DNA of 64,000 nucleotides, taken from Lepidonotus clava (taxonomy: Eukaryota; Annelida; Polychaeta; Phyllodocida; Polynoidae). The notes below the pieces were generated by a model. The model made no database searches. It saw nothing but the letters and a program-made list of their open reading frames with translations, and had not been told where the DNA came from. The stretch lies in NCBI GenBank assembly GCA_936440205.1, contig OW387149.1:11986114-12050113 (forward strand). Reading direction: 5' to 3'. Shown here piece after piece: positions 33,418-43,819 of the stretch (the stretch's first letter is position 1; each line of letters opens with the position of its first letter). The position numbers and the translations under genes are program-made.

Positions 33418-34866
33418 AGATACAAAAAAGAGACACTGCACCACATAAGATGGAGTATCTTCCTCCCCTATACATGGGAGATGAAACCAAAGAGGAATAT
33501 TGTCAGACTGTTTCCATCCTATGCTATGGAATCTTTGTTAAAATCTCTCAAATAGTTATGTAATATTGGGTAAAGGGCTGAAATTAATTTTGAAATAGAG
33601 ATTTTTGTAAGCTAATAACTATGACCTCACACAAACAAACAAGAAGCAAATGACTATCAAAGTTCCGATCGTTGGAACGATCGATGTTCGCCCTTAACTA
33701 GAAATCAGAAATCTCATCATAGAGGTGGGGGGGTCCCAGTAGTGTCCATTGGGCAGTGCAGCTGTCCCGGGCATTCATTGGTCAACCTGATTGACCAATA
33801 GGACTCCCTCCTATATCACTGTCCATGCGCCCAAGCAACCATGACCCCCCCCCCCCTCTCCTCCTCCCCCTACCCGGCCTTGCATACACTGACTGCCACC
33901 CCACCCCCCACCCCCACCCCCCCACTATGTTGAGTGGACTGCAGGTGCCAGTGGCTCAAGTACTGGTTATGTAACCCACTTCTGGCTTCTCAAACTGCAC
34001 CCTCCCCCAACCCCCACTCCTTGAACTGAGTTCAAGGAGTGGGGGGGGGGAGGGTGCAAGGGAGAGGCCTGCCCACTAAATTACACTTGATGCACACTAA
34101 TTGTCCTGCTTACAAATGCATGCCGGTGGACAAAGGCCTGTAGCTACTTGTATGTAAGATTGTGTAACCGGGCAATCAGATCAAAGCCCAAATACCTACA
34201 AAAGACATGACTGATTGAGTGAGCCCTTCCCATAAGCTACAATACTAAAAACTATAATTAAGGGCTTACAATAAACATAACATTACTCATTTTGCATCCA
34301 GCCCTAAAGTCAAAAAAATAAGCAGAGTGTGATTGAACAAGAAAAAAATATCTTTTTCGGTTCTCTGGACTGAAAAATCTTATTTTGGTGGTGAAAAATA
34401 ATCATATATTCTGATAAATGACCCGTGGCACCACACTTGCTGCCTCCCTTGATAATGTGTTTGCCAGGAAGACTGGCCACTGTGTGTCTATGAGTGGTGG
34501 ATGGTGAGGTAGGGGAGGGGAGGGGGAGGGGAAATAGGAGTCAGTCAAGGCAAAAGGATATTCGTTTGTGTCTTTTTGTTTTCACTTATTAAATTTGGAA
34601 TAAAAATCAAATTGAAATGAAGATATGTTACATAATTAAGTAATATTAAATCAAATGCGCTTCAGCATAGTTTGAACATTTATACACTAAGGGCTTAGAT
34701 ATCCAACTCTGAGACATGCATCCAGACTTGAACCATCAATATCAAAACCGGAGAATTTTATGGGGCTATGGGGAGGGGGAGCCACACAGGAGAAGGGAGG
34801 AGGAGATATTTGTTACAAATGAGGGTATTCATAGCACTTCACACACCATATATTTCACACAATGAA
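33418..34866. other. 3' UTR and DNA between the kringle gene and the LTR element
   Basis: Rich in C- and G-runs (33840-34060) with a short perfect hairpin (33997-34057). AATAAA occurs at 34270-34275 and 34599-34604; either could end the kringle gene, but both are far from the stop. No frame supported. Confidence 0.45.
33997..34057. repeat. 61-base hairpin
   Basis: GCACCCTCCCCCAACCCCC, then ACTCCTTGAACT, pairs with AGTTCAAGGAGT and a G-rich arm ending AGGGTGC. The arms are about 30 bases and almost touch. Confidence 0.7.
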
Positions 34867-34870
34867 AAAT

Positions 34871-35488
34871 TGTACTAATGGCTTAGTACTTTTTATACAT
34901 TGTCATAATATATGATCCAACAAGGATCAGGCTTAGCAAGTCTACTTCTAGTCTACTCCTAGGAGGAATATCTTACGCTCCTAGCGCCACCTGTTAACCA
35001 GTATAAAAGGCGCTGCAAGGTAGGGAGCGAGCAGTTAGTGAAAAGTTTGTGAGTTAGTTGGTTAGAAGAAACATGTTTAACCAAGGAGTTATACCTGGAG
35101 TAAGTACATCGACTCCGTGTAACAGACTGGAGTTTACCAATACCCACTACCTCGGACATAGGATTGTGTTAGAGCTAAATGCTAGAATGGTCTAGAAGGC
35201 GTTGGAGCAACTCGTGTTCTAAATGTGGTTGATTGCTGATAGGAGATGGGAGGTGGACTGATGAAGACTTATACATGGTGGCTTTGACTCGGGATGAGAT
35301 GTTTATTGAATAAAACCCTTTCATATTAAGAAGCTCCCTCATCGTTCATTTCTTTTGAACTATTGGGAAATGAATGGACAAACTTTAAACGCGGTCTGAA
35401 TTACTCAGACATTCTGGAAAGCAACTTACGAAGACTTGGATATACACGAATCTTACGCAGTCTTAAATCAAACATCAACAATAGTTCA
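34871..35488 (+). repeat. 5' LTR (618 bp)
   Basis: Starts TGTACTAATGG and ends AACAATAGTTCA. TATAAAA at 35002-35008 and AATAAA at 35309-35314 mark a polymerase II promoter and poly(A) signal, so R lies between them. No difference from the 3' copy was seen. Confidence 0.93.
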
Positions 35489-35490
35489 TT

Positions 35491-35505
35491 TGGTGGAGAT
35501 ACCCG
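35491..35505 (+). promoter_or_regulatory. Primer-binding site
   Basis: TGGTGGAGATACCCG starts two bases after the LTR. Its complement ends in CCA as tRNA 3' ends do. The tRNA species was not identified. Confidence 0.6.
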
Positions 35506-35516
35506 AAACATGACTT

Positions 35517-38500
35517 GTGCCGTTTTGCTCATCCTTGATGTCAGCCACCGGTGACTTTGAGGCTTCCTCTAACCCCAAGCCTCAATCTTTGCGGCCCGCA
35601 GGACACGATGTGTCAACATCATATACAGGGAATGTGGAAAACCGCCACCTGGTAGGTAATCCCTTAGACGGGGAGGCACAGAGACAGGAGGTCGCAGCCA
35701 GACCCAAGCAGCTCTGCCCCGAAGGTGCACAAAATTACCAAACCCGTGGCAAAGGTAAACCATTTCCCTGGCACCTAGGGTCCAAAGATAGGCCGGTTCT
35801 TGACGAAGGACTTGAAACCCTAACACACTCGGGACGAGTTGAAGGGAAGAACCGTCTCACGGAATATCAGCAATATTGGAACCCAGGGTACGTACCACCT
35901 ACGGACCACGAAACTGGTACTAGCTCTCGCTCCACCTGTGAATCTGATGTGAACAATCCGTGGTGTAACCAAAGTGTTCCTTATCGTTTACTGCCCGCAG
36001 CGGGAGGTGAAGGCGAACAGGAAGTTTCCAATGGAGATAACCTATTTTCTTCAGGAAATCTAAAACAACGACAAAACACCGCGGATAACTCCAGCCCATC
36101 AGGGGGAAAACGCCCCGAAAATCCGGTAATCCTACCTGATGGGAGCTCTCTCACCTATCCATTACCCCAACGACTTGAGTTTATCAGTCACCCACTGGTA
36201 ACACCAACTCACCCCAACCCGGGGGCGTCCATTCCTTATTCCACTGTAGCTAAAGGAAAAACAGTGGGAAGGGATAGGGGAGTGGGAAGGGAAGCAGAGG
36301 GAAACAGCGAGAAAGTAGGTAATTTACAACCCTATCGATTAACTTACGGGGTAGAAACGAACTTAGACCAAGCTGGTAAAAGAGCGGAAGCTCAGGCCTT
36401 TGATCCAGCCGAAATATTAAAGCAGTGGGCAGACACAGGCCCCGAAAAGCACATAGATTTAGAGAGGCTAAGCGATCAGGATAGTGAGGAAAATGTAACG
36501 CTAAAAGCACCAGATTTTAACACTCCAACTCAAGAATTGTATGATAAATACGAAAGTGAAGACGAAGAAGAAGATAGGGAATTAGAACAAGCTATCGCGA
36601 GTGTCAGAAAAGGTAGTCCTGATAGAAAATTAGCTAGAGAAGATAGATCAACCTCGTCTTCATACGAACTTATTACCGAGGATGGTTTAGACACAGGTAA
36701 GAAAGCTAAACTTGAAAGTGAGGATGAAATTAGTGTAGAGGAAATACCTGTGAAAGAACAGTGGGACGATCACGATATACAAAACCTCCACGAAAATAAT
36801 ATGGCGGAAGGAGGCGTTCCTTTGATGGATCTAGTAGAAGAAAGAGAGGATAGGGATCAACGCCAGCAACCCGATGAAGGGGGAGCTGGGGGTGTAGATA
36901 TGGGGGCATGGCCTCCTGACCGTGGGATGGGCCCTGGGGGACCCCAACAAAACAATGGGAATGGCCAGATCCTAATCCAGCAGCCGGGCCGAGGCGCGCC
37001 GGCAGGAGGCGGGATAGACCTTGGGCCCATACAACAAAATATGTTGTACCCTTTCATAAGGCAGGCAATGGGAGCCCCTATACAGGCAGGTCAAGGAGGA
37101 GGGGGAAACCAACAGGGTCAACAGGCCCAAGGAGGCCAAGATAATCAGGCCAACCCTCTTCTTAACCAACAGGCCCAAGGAGGCCAGGATAATCAGGCCA
37201 ACCCTCAGAGGGCTATTCCTCCTCTTAATCAGCAGGTCCAGGGAGACCAAGATAATCAGGCCAACCCACAAGGGCCTAACCCTCCTCAAAACCTTCTCAA
37301 TAACCCTCCTCAAAACCTTCTCAATAACCCTCCTCAAAACCCTATTAATAATCTCCCTCCGAATCAGCCCAATCTGGGGATAAACCCTGGGGGACTCCAG
37401 CAACCCGGTGCAGGGGGAAATGGTGGTGTGAATCCGGGAATACAGCAGCCTAATCCTGGGGTAAACCTTGGGGGACTGCAACAAAATGATGGGGGAGGCC
37501 AACCAGGCCAACAGCCCGGCCGGGCCGAGCCAGCAGGAGGTGGGGTCGATCAAAACCTGCTCCCTCACCTATTGCAGGCGATGGCACTCGCTGCCAATCT
37601 TAACGCAGGCCGAGGAAGAGCGAATCAGCAGGTTCAGCAAGCCCCAGCAGGCCAGAATAATCAGGTAAATCCACCAGGACCCAATAACCCTCCCCCGAAC
37701 CAGAACAACAATCCCTTCCCTAACCAACCCAACAACCCCCCAAACCCACCGAACCCTCCGCCGCCCGGACCACCAGGTCAGAACAACCCTCCAAACCCAC
37801 CGAATCAACCAAATATTTGGGAAATTCTACCACAGTTGAGCCAGGCACTGGGACAAACACCAGCGCCAGTGCGTGAAACGACTCACAGTGGTCACCAAAG
37901 GGGACCAAACATTAGGTTACCGTGGTTTAGTGGAAAAGAAGACGAGCAAATAGAAAAGTATTTCAGGGAATTAAAACGACTGAAAGCTATCTATGACTGG
38001 TCGGACGCCCATCTCCTGAATATGGCGCTGTTAGGCCTAAAAGGAAGGGCCGACGACTGGGCAGGAGCGTTAGCTGAAAGTGAGAAAGACTCGTTTGAGA
38101 AACTAGAAGCCCAAATGACCAAGATCTTCGGTGATCGAAGGGCTAAGTGGCAGAAACACGCAGAGTTCTGTGGCCTTAAACAAGGAAAAGACCAGAGCGT
38201 GATCGAATTTGCAGGTGTTCTGAAACAAAAGCAAGTGAAAGCAGAGGCGAGTGAAAGCATGATGTTAGCTGTGTTTTTAGAAGGATTAAAACAGGGCGTA
38301 GCCAGACAAGTAGCCATACTGGACCCTAAGTCTTTCACCGAAGCGGTGGATTGTGCAACGAGACTAGAATCGTTGGACAAAGGCAAAGGGGGAACTAAAA
38401 TATCTAATGCAGTGAGCGAACTGGCTGGAAGCCAAGAATCAGAGGAGACCGCGGCCCTAAACTCCATCTCAGAACGGTTTGGAGTGGTGCTGGCCCGACT

Positions 38501-38879
38501 GGAGGCCGCTCCATGGTTTCAGAAACCAAAGCCAGGGCAAAGCGGGACTCCCCAGAGTGGTGGTAACTTTAAACAGCAAGGTTATGAGAGAAAAGATAGG
38601 TACGAAAACCAGAAAGGTGAAAGAAATTCAGATCAGAAGCCTAAATCCAATATCGCCCCGAACAGAGAGGCAGATAAGGGAAAGAATCTGCCAACTCAAC
38701 AGAAAGTAGAGAGACCCAGGTTGCCTTTTGATGAAAGTAAGTTTTGTATCATTCATCAACAACATGGTCACTCTACAGAAGCGTGCTTGTGGTTAAAGAA
38801 TAGGTTGAGGGAAAAACCCCCGCGGATCTACAAAGATAGCAAAGCCAGTGGTACCGAACAAAAGAATCAGGGAAACTAG
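35517..38879 (+). CDS. gag: gag of the LTR element
   Basis: Frame open for about 1120 codons; the first in-frame ATG is at 35538. The first 400 residues are polar with acidic patches. A Pro/Asn/Gln/Gly-rich stretch with short tandem repeats (QAQGGQDNQANP, NPPQNLLN) follows at about 450-780. The retrotransposon gag/capsid-like region starts LPWFSGKEDEQIEKYF and covers roughly 800-950. A CxxHxxHGHxxxxC knuckle (CIIHQQHGHSTEAC) near 1077 stands for the nucleocapsid. It is long for a Gypsy gag because of the low-complexity part. Structural protein of the particle. Confidence 0.88.
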   Translation: MPFCSSLMSATGDFEASSNPKPQSLRPAGHDVSTSYTGNVENRHLVGNPLDGEAQRQEVAARPKQLCPEGAQNYQTRGKGKPFPWHLGSKDRPVLDEGLETLTHSGRVEGKNRLTEYQQYWNPGYVPPTDHETGTSSRSTCESDVNNPWCNQSVPYRLLPAAGGEGEQEVSNGDNLFSSGNLKQRQNTADNSSPSGGKRPENPVILPDGSSLTYPLPQRLEFISHPLVTPTHPNPGASIPYSTVAKGKTVGRDRGVGREAEGNSEKVGNLQPYRLTYGVETNLDQAGKRAEAQAFDPAEILKQWADTGPEKHIDLERLSDQDSEENVTLKAPDFNTPTQELYDKYESEDEEEDRELEQAIASVRKGSPDRKLAREDRSTSSSYELITEDGLDTGKKAKLESEDEISVEEIPVKEQWDDHDIQNLHENNMAEGGVPLMDLVEEREDRDQRQQPDEGGAGGVDMGAWPPDRGMGPGGPQQNNGNGQILIQQPGRGAPAGGGIDLGPIQQNMLYPFIRQAMGAPIQAGQGGGGNQQGQQAQGGQDNQANPLLNQQAQGGQDNQANPQRAIPPLNQQVQGDQDNQANPQGPNPPQNLLNNPPQNLLNNPPQNPINNLPPNQPNLGINPGGLQQPGAGGNGGVNPGIQQPNPGVNLGGLQQNDGGGQPGQQPGRAEPAGGGVDQNLLPHLLQAMALAANLNAGRGRANQQVQQAPAGQNNQVNPPGPNNPPPNQNNNPFPNQPNNPPNPPNPPPPGPPGQNNPPNPPNQPNIWEILPQLSQALGQTPAPVRETTHSGHQRGPNIRLPWFSGKEDEQIEKYFRELKRLKAIYDWSDAHLLNMALLGLKGRADDWAGALAESEKDSFEKLEAQMTKIFGDRRAKWQKHAEFCGLKQGKDQSVIEFAGVLKQKQVKAEASESMMLAVFLEGLKQGVARQVAILDPKSFTEAVDCATRLESLDKGKGGTKISNAVSELAGSQESEETAALNSISERFGVVLARLEAAPWFQKPKPGQSGTPQSGGNFKQQGYERKDRYENQKGERNSDQKPKSNIAPNREADKGKNLPTQQKVERPRLPFDESKFCIIHQQHGHSTEACLWLKNRLREKPPRIYKDSKASGTEQKNQGN

Positions 38880-38917
38880 AGGAAGGGTCCGTTCATTCCA
38901 CGATAGAATTAGGCGCA

Positions 38918-41900
38918 GTGGACGGACCGGCTAGGAGAGAGATAGGAGACGAAGCATTTTTCTTAACGTTAAGATTTGATGATCAGAAGGAGGTTAGATC
39001 TTTAGTAGACACAGGAGCTAGCGATTGCTTCATGTCCACCCATTGTAAACGACAGATCCCTAAACAATGCATTTTAGATGAATGGAAGGTATCGAAGGGA
39101 AACATCAGTTTGGCAGACAACTCGTCTCAAGTAATACTAGAACAAATTAGATGTAAGTTTTCAATCCAGGGATCGGTGGTCTGCTATGATTTCAACATAG
39201 TGGACGATCTATGTCACCTAATAGTAATCGGAAGAAACTTATTAACAGTGCTTCGATCAGATTTATCTCTACCAGGCGCAAAGATAGAAGTGTTTTGTGG
39301 AAACCCTATAGTTAGCAAAGAAACAGTGAAAATCCCGCCGGGAAATGAATGCATCATACCGGTAACCACTCGAGAGCCGCTGGGATTAGACTCACCGGTA
39401 GCTTACTGCGCACCGGCGGTAACCGCACCAGTCCTAGTGGAGGGGTGCGTGAATACGGTGGGAAGCCAGTGGTGGATCAAAGTCATGAATCCGCTAGATG
39501 TAATGCAAGAAATCACTCCCCAGGAAGTATTAGCTTTTGCGGAAGAATGCGCAGTGCCTGAGGTAAACCAAAATCAGATAGAGGAGTTCCTAGACTTGTG
39601 TTATCTAACTAAAACAGAGACCCCAATGTCCATCTGTAGGATTTCTGTAGAAGTAATGAAAGACGCAGTGCAAATGGAAAGCCAAACCTCTGAGGAGAAA
39701 TCCCGAGGTAAAATGGATGAAAATGTGAGTAAAATAGATCTGACCGAGTCGTGCTTAAACAAAGAACAACAGGTAAGGTTTAGGCAAATGCTTAATAACA
39801 ATAGAAATGCACTAGCGTTCTCAATGGAAGAGTTAGGTCACTGTGAAATAGCGCCGATGAGAATCATTGTGGATGAGTCGCAGGGAGTCATAAGTTCCAG
39901 ACCATACCGATACTCTCCACAGAAAATGGATATCATCGATGAACAGGTTAGGCAACTCATAGATATAGGTGTCATAGAGCCCAGCGAATCGGCTTGGCGA
40001 AGCCCGCTGGTGGTAGTGCAGAAGAAAGACGGCAAACCTAGGCTCTGTACAGACTTTCGCATGCTTAATCAAGTCACTTTTAAAGATAAATTCCCCATGC
40101 CCACGGCTCGCTCGCTTTTCCTATATATGGCTTACAAGAAACCCACTATGTGGACAGCTTTAGATCTGTTGAGCGGCTATCATCAATGTGTAATCGAAGA
40201 AGACAGTAGAAAATATACCGCTTTTGAGACCCCGATGGGGGTGTATCAGTATAAGCGTGTACCATTTGGCTTAGTTGGCGCACCTTGGCAGTTTACCAAG
40301 GTAATGGCCATAGCGCTAAAGGGATTGATTCCTAGAACATGCTTAGCATATTTAGACGACGTAATTGTCTACGACACTACATTTGAAGAACACCTGGCGA
40401 GCGTTGAGGTGGTTCTCCAAGCTTTGGCGAGAGCTAATCTCAAACTGAAACCGTCAAAGTGTGAGTGGTGCCGCAGTGAAATCAATTTCCTCGGCCACGT
40501 AGTAAACGCGGAAGGTGTGGCTACACAAAGGGTAACCACAGAAAAGATTACAGCCTTTAACCGTCCACATAATGTGAAAACCATTAAATCCTTTCTGGGA
40601 CTGTGTAACTACTACCGATCGTTTGTCCCTAATTTCGCTGATCTAGCGAAGCCTTTAAACCGGCTGCTAAAGAAAGAAGTCTATTTTGAGTGGACAGAGG
40701 CCTGCGAGGAAGCGTTTCAACAGTTAAAGAAATTGCTAACCTCGCCGCCCTTACTAATTCATCCAGATATAGGGGGGCATTTTTATCTACTAACAGATGC
40801 ATCAGACGCCGCGTGCGGTGCAGCGGTTTGCCACAAACTAGATGAAATCTACCGTCCGGTTGCTTTCTGGGGATGTACTCTCCGGGACGCCGAATTAAAT
40901 TATTCGGTAACAGAAAAGGAGGCTCTGGCAGTAATTAAAGGCATTAAGAACTACGAGGACATGTTGCAGGGAGCTAAAATCACAATAGTGACTGATCACA
41001 AACCGTTGATTCCCCTGCTACAGAGTGCCTACAAAGCCCCGTCAGCCCGGCTGAGACGGTGGGCTTTAGCGTTATCAGATTTTGATTTTGAAATCACATA
41101 TGAGCCAGGAGCGACTCATTTTCTACCGGACTATTTGTCTAGAGTCTATCATGAGCATGTCCCAGGTGAGGAATATGAACCCGCCGTGGGATGTGAGTTA
41201 TTTGAGGCCGAAGTTCAGGATGAAGAGCTTTCTGTGGCTACGGTATTAAACGCGCAACTCCAAGATGCAGAGTGCGCGCAATTGATAGACTACCTGCAGG
41301 ACGGAGACCTACCAACAGATCCCATTGAAGCTAGGCGAATAATGGACCAAGCTGATTTTGTAGGAATGGTAGCACCGGGAGTACTGTGTAGGTTCAACAT
41401 CAAAAGGTATAACAAACACCAAGACCAACTGGTCAGACTCAAACCTCGTATGATAGTTCCAGGAAAGTTAATTCCCAAAGTCCTGAGACTATTACATAAT
41501 GACATCTTGGCTGGGGGACATGTAGGGATCAGTAACCTCACTACCAAAATCTCTGAGAAATTCTACTGGCGGAACATGAACGCCGACATCGTAGACTATG
41601 TAAAGGCTTGTGAGACCTGTTCTCTAAGGAGACGGGCCCCACATTTCAAGGCCTTAGCTAAGTCTTGGGAGAGACCAACCCGACCCTTTGAGGTAGTACA
41701 GTGTGATTTCATCGGGCCGCTAAAGAAGGCTAGGGATGGGTCAAAATATATCATGACCTTCATAGACCTACTGACAGGTTGGCCGGAGGCTTTCACCACT
41801 AAAGACTCCACCGCGCAGACCGCGGCTAACTGTTTCCTAACCGGAATAGTGTGTCGGTATGGGCGGGTAAACCGCCTGCACACAGACCGGGGGGCGGCCT

Positions 41901-43159
41901 TCCTCTCAGGGCTATTCAGGGAAATCACTACACGACTAGCGTGCAAGCAAACGTTCACTACCGGGCGAATGCCGACTGGCAACGCTCGAGTAGAGAGACT
42001 ACATAAAACCATTGAAAACCTGATTGCTTATTATATCCCTGACGATCACTGTAACTGGGTCGATCTACTTCCCATTGCATTATGGACAGTTAGATCCACA
42101 ATCAGTGTACGGTCGGGATACAGCCCGCACACCCTGCTGTTTGGCAGAGATCCAATCAGTATGGGAATGCCTGAGCAAGGAACAATTCCTGAAACGCTGA
42201 ACGACTGCGAGTTTTTCATGCAAACCAAGGATAATATTGCTATGTTTAGGAATATGGCTGAAAGGGTAGTTCAAAACTACGAAAAAGATCTGAGACTGCG
42301 AATTGACGAGCGGGCGCGGCCCACTCAGATGTACGAAGGTGATATGGTATACATGTACGACCCTCTAGCTAGTGAAAATAAAGCATCTAAGTTCTCAAAC
42401 AGGTATACTGGGCCATTCAGGGTAATTGAAACAAAAGGAGACCACCTTGTTAGACTAGTGTCTTTAAAAACTGGAAAACAGGTCCCACATCTAGTAAACA
42501 TTTCAAAACTCAAACCTGCACATGGGCCCTGGTCTCCCGCTGCCCCTCATAACATTCCCAAACTGGTGAGAGAAGCGAAAATCACTAACTCAAAAGGGGC
42601 AGATCCTGACCGAAACCCTGAATTGCATCACACTCCGACGGGTGAAATCGCTGAGGAAGATGGCGAAATAAGGGGTGCTGAGACTGAAAACTCAACGGGA
42701 ACGACCGGTCCCCGTGAGCATGATGCAGTTCCTATGACCAGGAAGGTACCTACACAAAAACCTGGCCCAAGTCCCACTGATTTAGCAGAAACGGATGGGC
42801 AAATCACTGATGGTCAGGGCACCAGTGTGGACACCACGCTGTCCACAAACTTATCCTTTGTTCCTAATAAAGCCGCCTGTGAACGGGGAACAGCTGGCGC
42901 TAATGGACAGAGGAAACGCAAACGAGCTAAACGAAGGGGCAAAAACCAGCCGTTGGAGGGGAGATCCCCTCCAGGCAACAACAAGCCCATAAAACTACCC
43001 TGCGGTGATGTGCCGATCTTGGATACGTCGGAACAGAGCCCAGGAAAAACAGTAAAGGACCATGTCCCGACGAAAGGTGGCTATAACCTACGTCGGAACC
43101 GCCGCCCTAACTACGTCGCTCTGTCCAACGGCGGAGAGAGCGACGACATGAATGATTAA
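38918..43159 (+). CDS. pol: pol of the LTR element (PR, RT, RNase H, integrase)
   Basis: About 1413 codons. Aspartic protease VDTGASDCF near residue 30; RT with YLDDVIVYD near 478; RNase H LTDASDAACG near 626; integrase zinc-binding HHCC region about 860-905; catalytic region with QCDFIGPL, HTDRGAAF and ARVERLHK between 928 and 1027; a GPF-type C-terminal module near 1165; then a 200-residue low-complexity tail. The frame differs from gag, as is common in Ty3/Gypsy elements that use programmed frameshifting to make gag-pol. Confidence 0.93.
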   Translation: MDGPARREIGDEAFFLTLRFDDQKEVRSLVDTGASDCFMSTHCKRQIPKQCILDEWKVSKGNISLADNSSQVILEQIRCKFSIQGSVVCYDFNIVDDLCHLIVIGRNLLTVLRSDLSLPGAKIEVFCGNPIVSKETVKIPPGNECIIPVTTREPLGLDSPVAYCAPAVTAPVLVEGCVNTVGSQWWIKVMNPLDVMQEITPQEVLAFAEECAVPEVNQNQIEEFLDLCYLTKTETPMSICRISVEVMKDAVQMESQTSEEKSRGKMDENVSKIDLTESCLNKEQQVRFRQMLNNNRNALAFSMEELGHCEIAPMRIIVDESQGVISSRPYRYSPQKMDIIDEQVRQLIDIGVIEPSESAWRSPLVVVQKKDGKPRLCTDFRMLNQVTFKDKFPMPTARSLFLYMAYKKPTMWTALDLLSGYHQCVIEEDSRKYTAFETPMGVYQYKRVPFGLVGAPWQFTKVMAIALKGLIPRTCLAYLDDVIVYDTTFEEHLASVEVVLQALARANLKLKPSKCEWCRSEINFLGHVVNAEGVATQRVTTEKITAFNRPHNVKTIKSFLGLCNYYRSFVPNFADLAKPLNRLLKKEVYFEWTEACEEAFQQLKKLLTSPPLLIHPDIGGHFYLLTDASDAACGAAVCHKLDEIYRPVAFWGCTLRDAELNYSVTEKEALAVIKGIKNYEDMLQGAKITIVTDHKPLIPLLQSAYKAPSARLRRWALALSDFDFEITYEPGATHFLPDYLSRVYHEHVPGEEYEPAVGCELFEAEVQDEELSVATVLNAQLQDAECAQLIDYLQDGDLPTDPIEARRIMDQADFVGMVAPGVLCRFNIKRYNKHQDQLVRLKPRMIVPGKLIPKVLRLLHNDILAGGHVGISNLTTKISEKFYWRNMNADIVDYVKACETCSLRRRAPHFKALAKSWERPTRPFEVVQCDFIGPLKKARDGSKYIMTFIDLLTGWPEAFTTKDSTAQTAANCFLTGIVCRYGRVNRLHTDRGAAFLSGLFREITTRLACKQTFTTGRMPTGNARVERLHKTIENLIAYYIPDDHCNWVDLLPIALWTVRSTISVRSGYSPHTLLFGRDPISMGMPEQGTIPETLNDCEFFMQTKDNIAMFRNMAERVVQNYEKDLRLRIDERARPTQMYEGDMVYMYDPLASENKASKFSNRYTGPFRVIETKGDHLVRLVSLKTGKQVPHLVNISKLKPAHGPWSPAAPHNIPKLVREAKITNSKGADPDRNPELHHTPTGEIAEEDGEIRGAETENSTGTTGPREHDAVPMTRKVPTQKPGPSPTDLAETDGQITDGQGTSVDTTLSTNLSFVPNKAACERGTAGANGQRKRKRAKRRGKNQPLEGRSPPGNNKPIKLPCGDVPILDTSEQSPGKTVKDHVPTKGGYNLRRNRRPNYVALSNGGESDDMND

Positions 43160-43819
43160 TGCAGGAAATTTAGCCGCCCTGTGAAAATAAAGGTTCGGCG
43201 GAGCGGCACCGTTAGCATCAGCGCTAATGGAACAGGTGGTCTCCCTCACGGCCACCTTGCCGCGCCCAGGGGCGTGGCAGAAAGGGAGGGTGCGCACACC
43301 AAGAGAGATGCCAGTGGTTGGGCGTCATCTTTTGGGACCGGATGCAAGCGTTCCCCCCCCACCTGAAACAGGATACAGCTCCAAATATGGAGACGGCATG
43401 GACAAGCGGATCGGTTATAATTTCGTGGGATCCGCGCCGATCCACCAGTCGGTCCGCAACTCTGCTCCCAGACAGTCACCTCTGCTGCAGGTGATTGTGC
43501 GCGCAACCCAGCCCGGGACGAAACGGAGATAGATATTGATTCTATCTCTGAACAGAAGTTGGAGATAGAAATTGTTCAGCCTCCGACTTTTCCTGGAAGG
43601 AGCAGAAAGAGAACTTAGTGGGACACTGATCCACCGACTCATGGGGAACTGTCTAGCCCTCCGGCCACATAGCAATCCAAAGGGAACCACTACTTTCCCT
43701 GCGGACACGGAGGGAAGGATTATCGTCCCCCTGAGAAGGAAACGGATTAGCCGGCCCACCCTGAGGGCGCTGCCTACCAAGGGAAGGTTCGTTGGGCCAT
43801 TCTTTTAGGATTTTACCAA
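43160..43819. other. Spacer between pol and the extra ORF
   Basis: GC-richer element DNA. Several short frames overlap here but none has a recognised motif or a convincing start. Confidence 0.4.

Noticed and set aside
33840-34060. G-quadruplex or origin-like signal
   Set aside because: C- and G-runs are long but simple-sequence in nature; nothing else supports a function.
43227-43808. Small frames between pol and the extra ORF
   Set aside because: Frames on both strands overlap, lack motifs and fit chance in GC-rich DNA.
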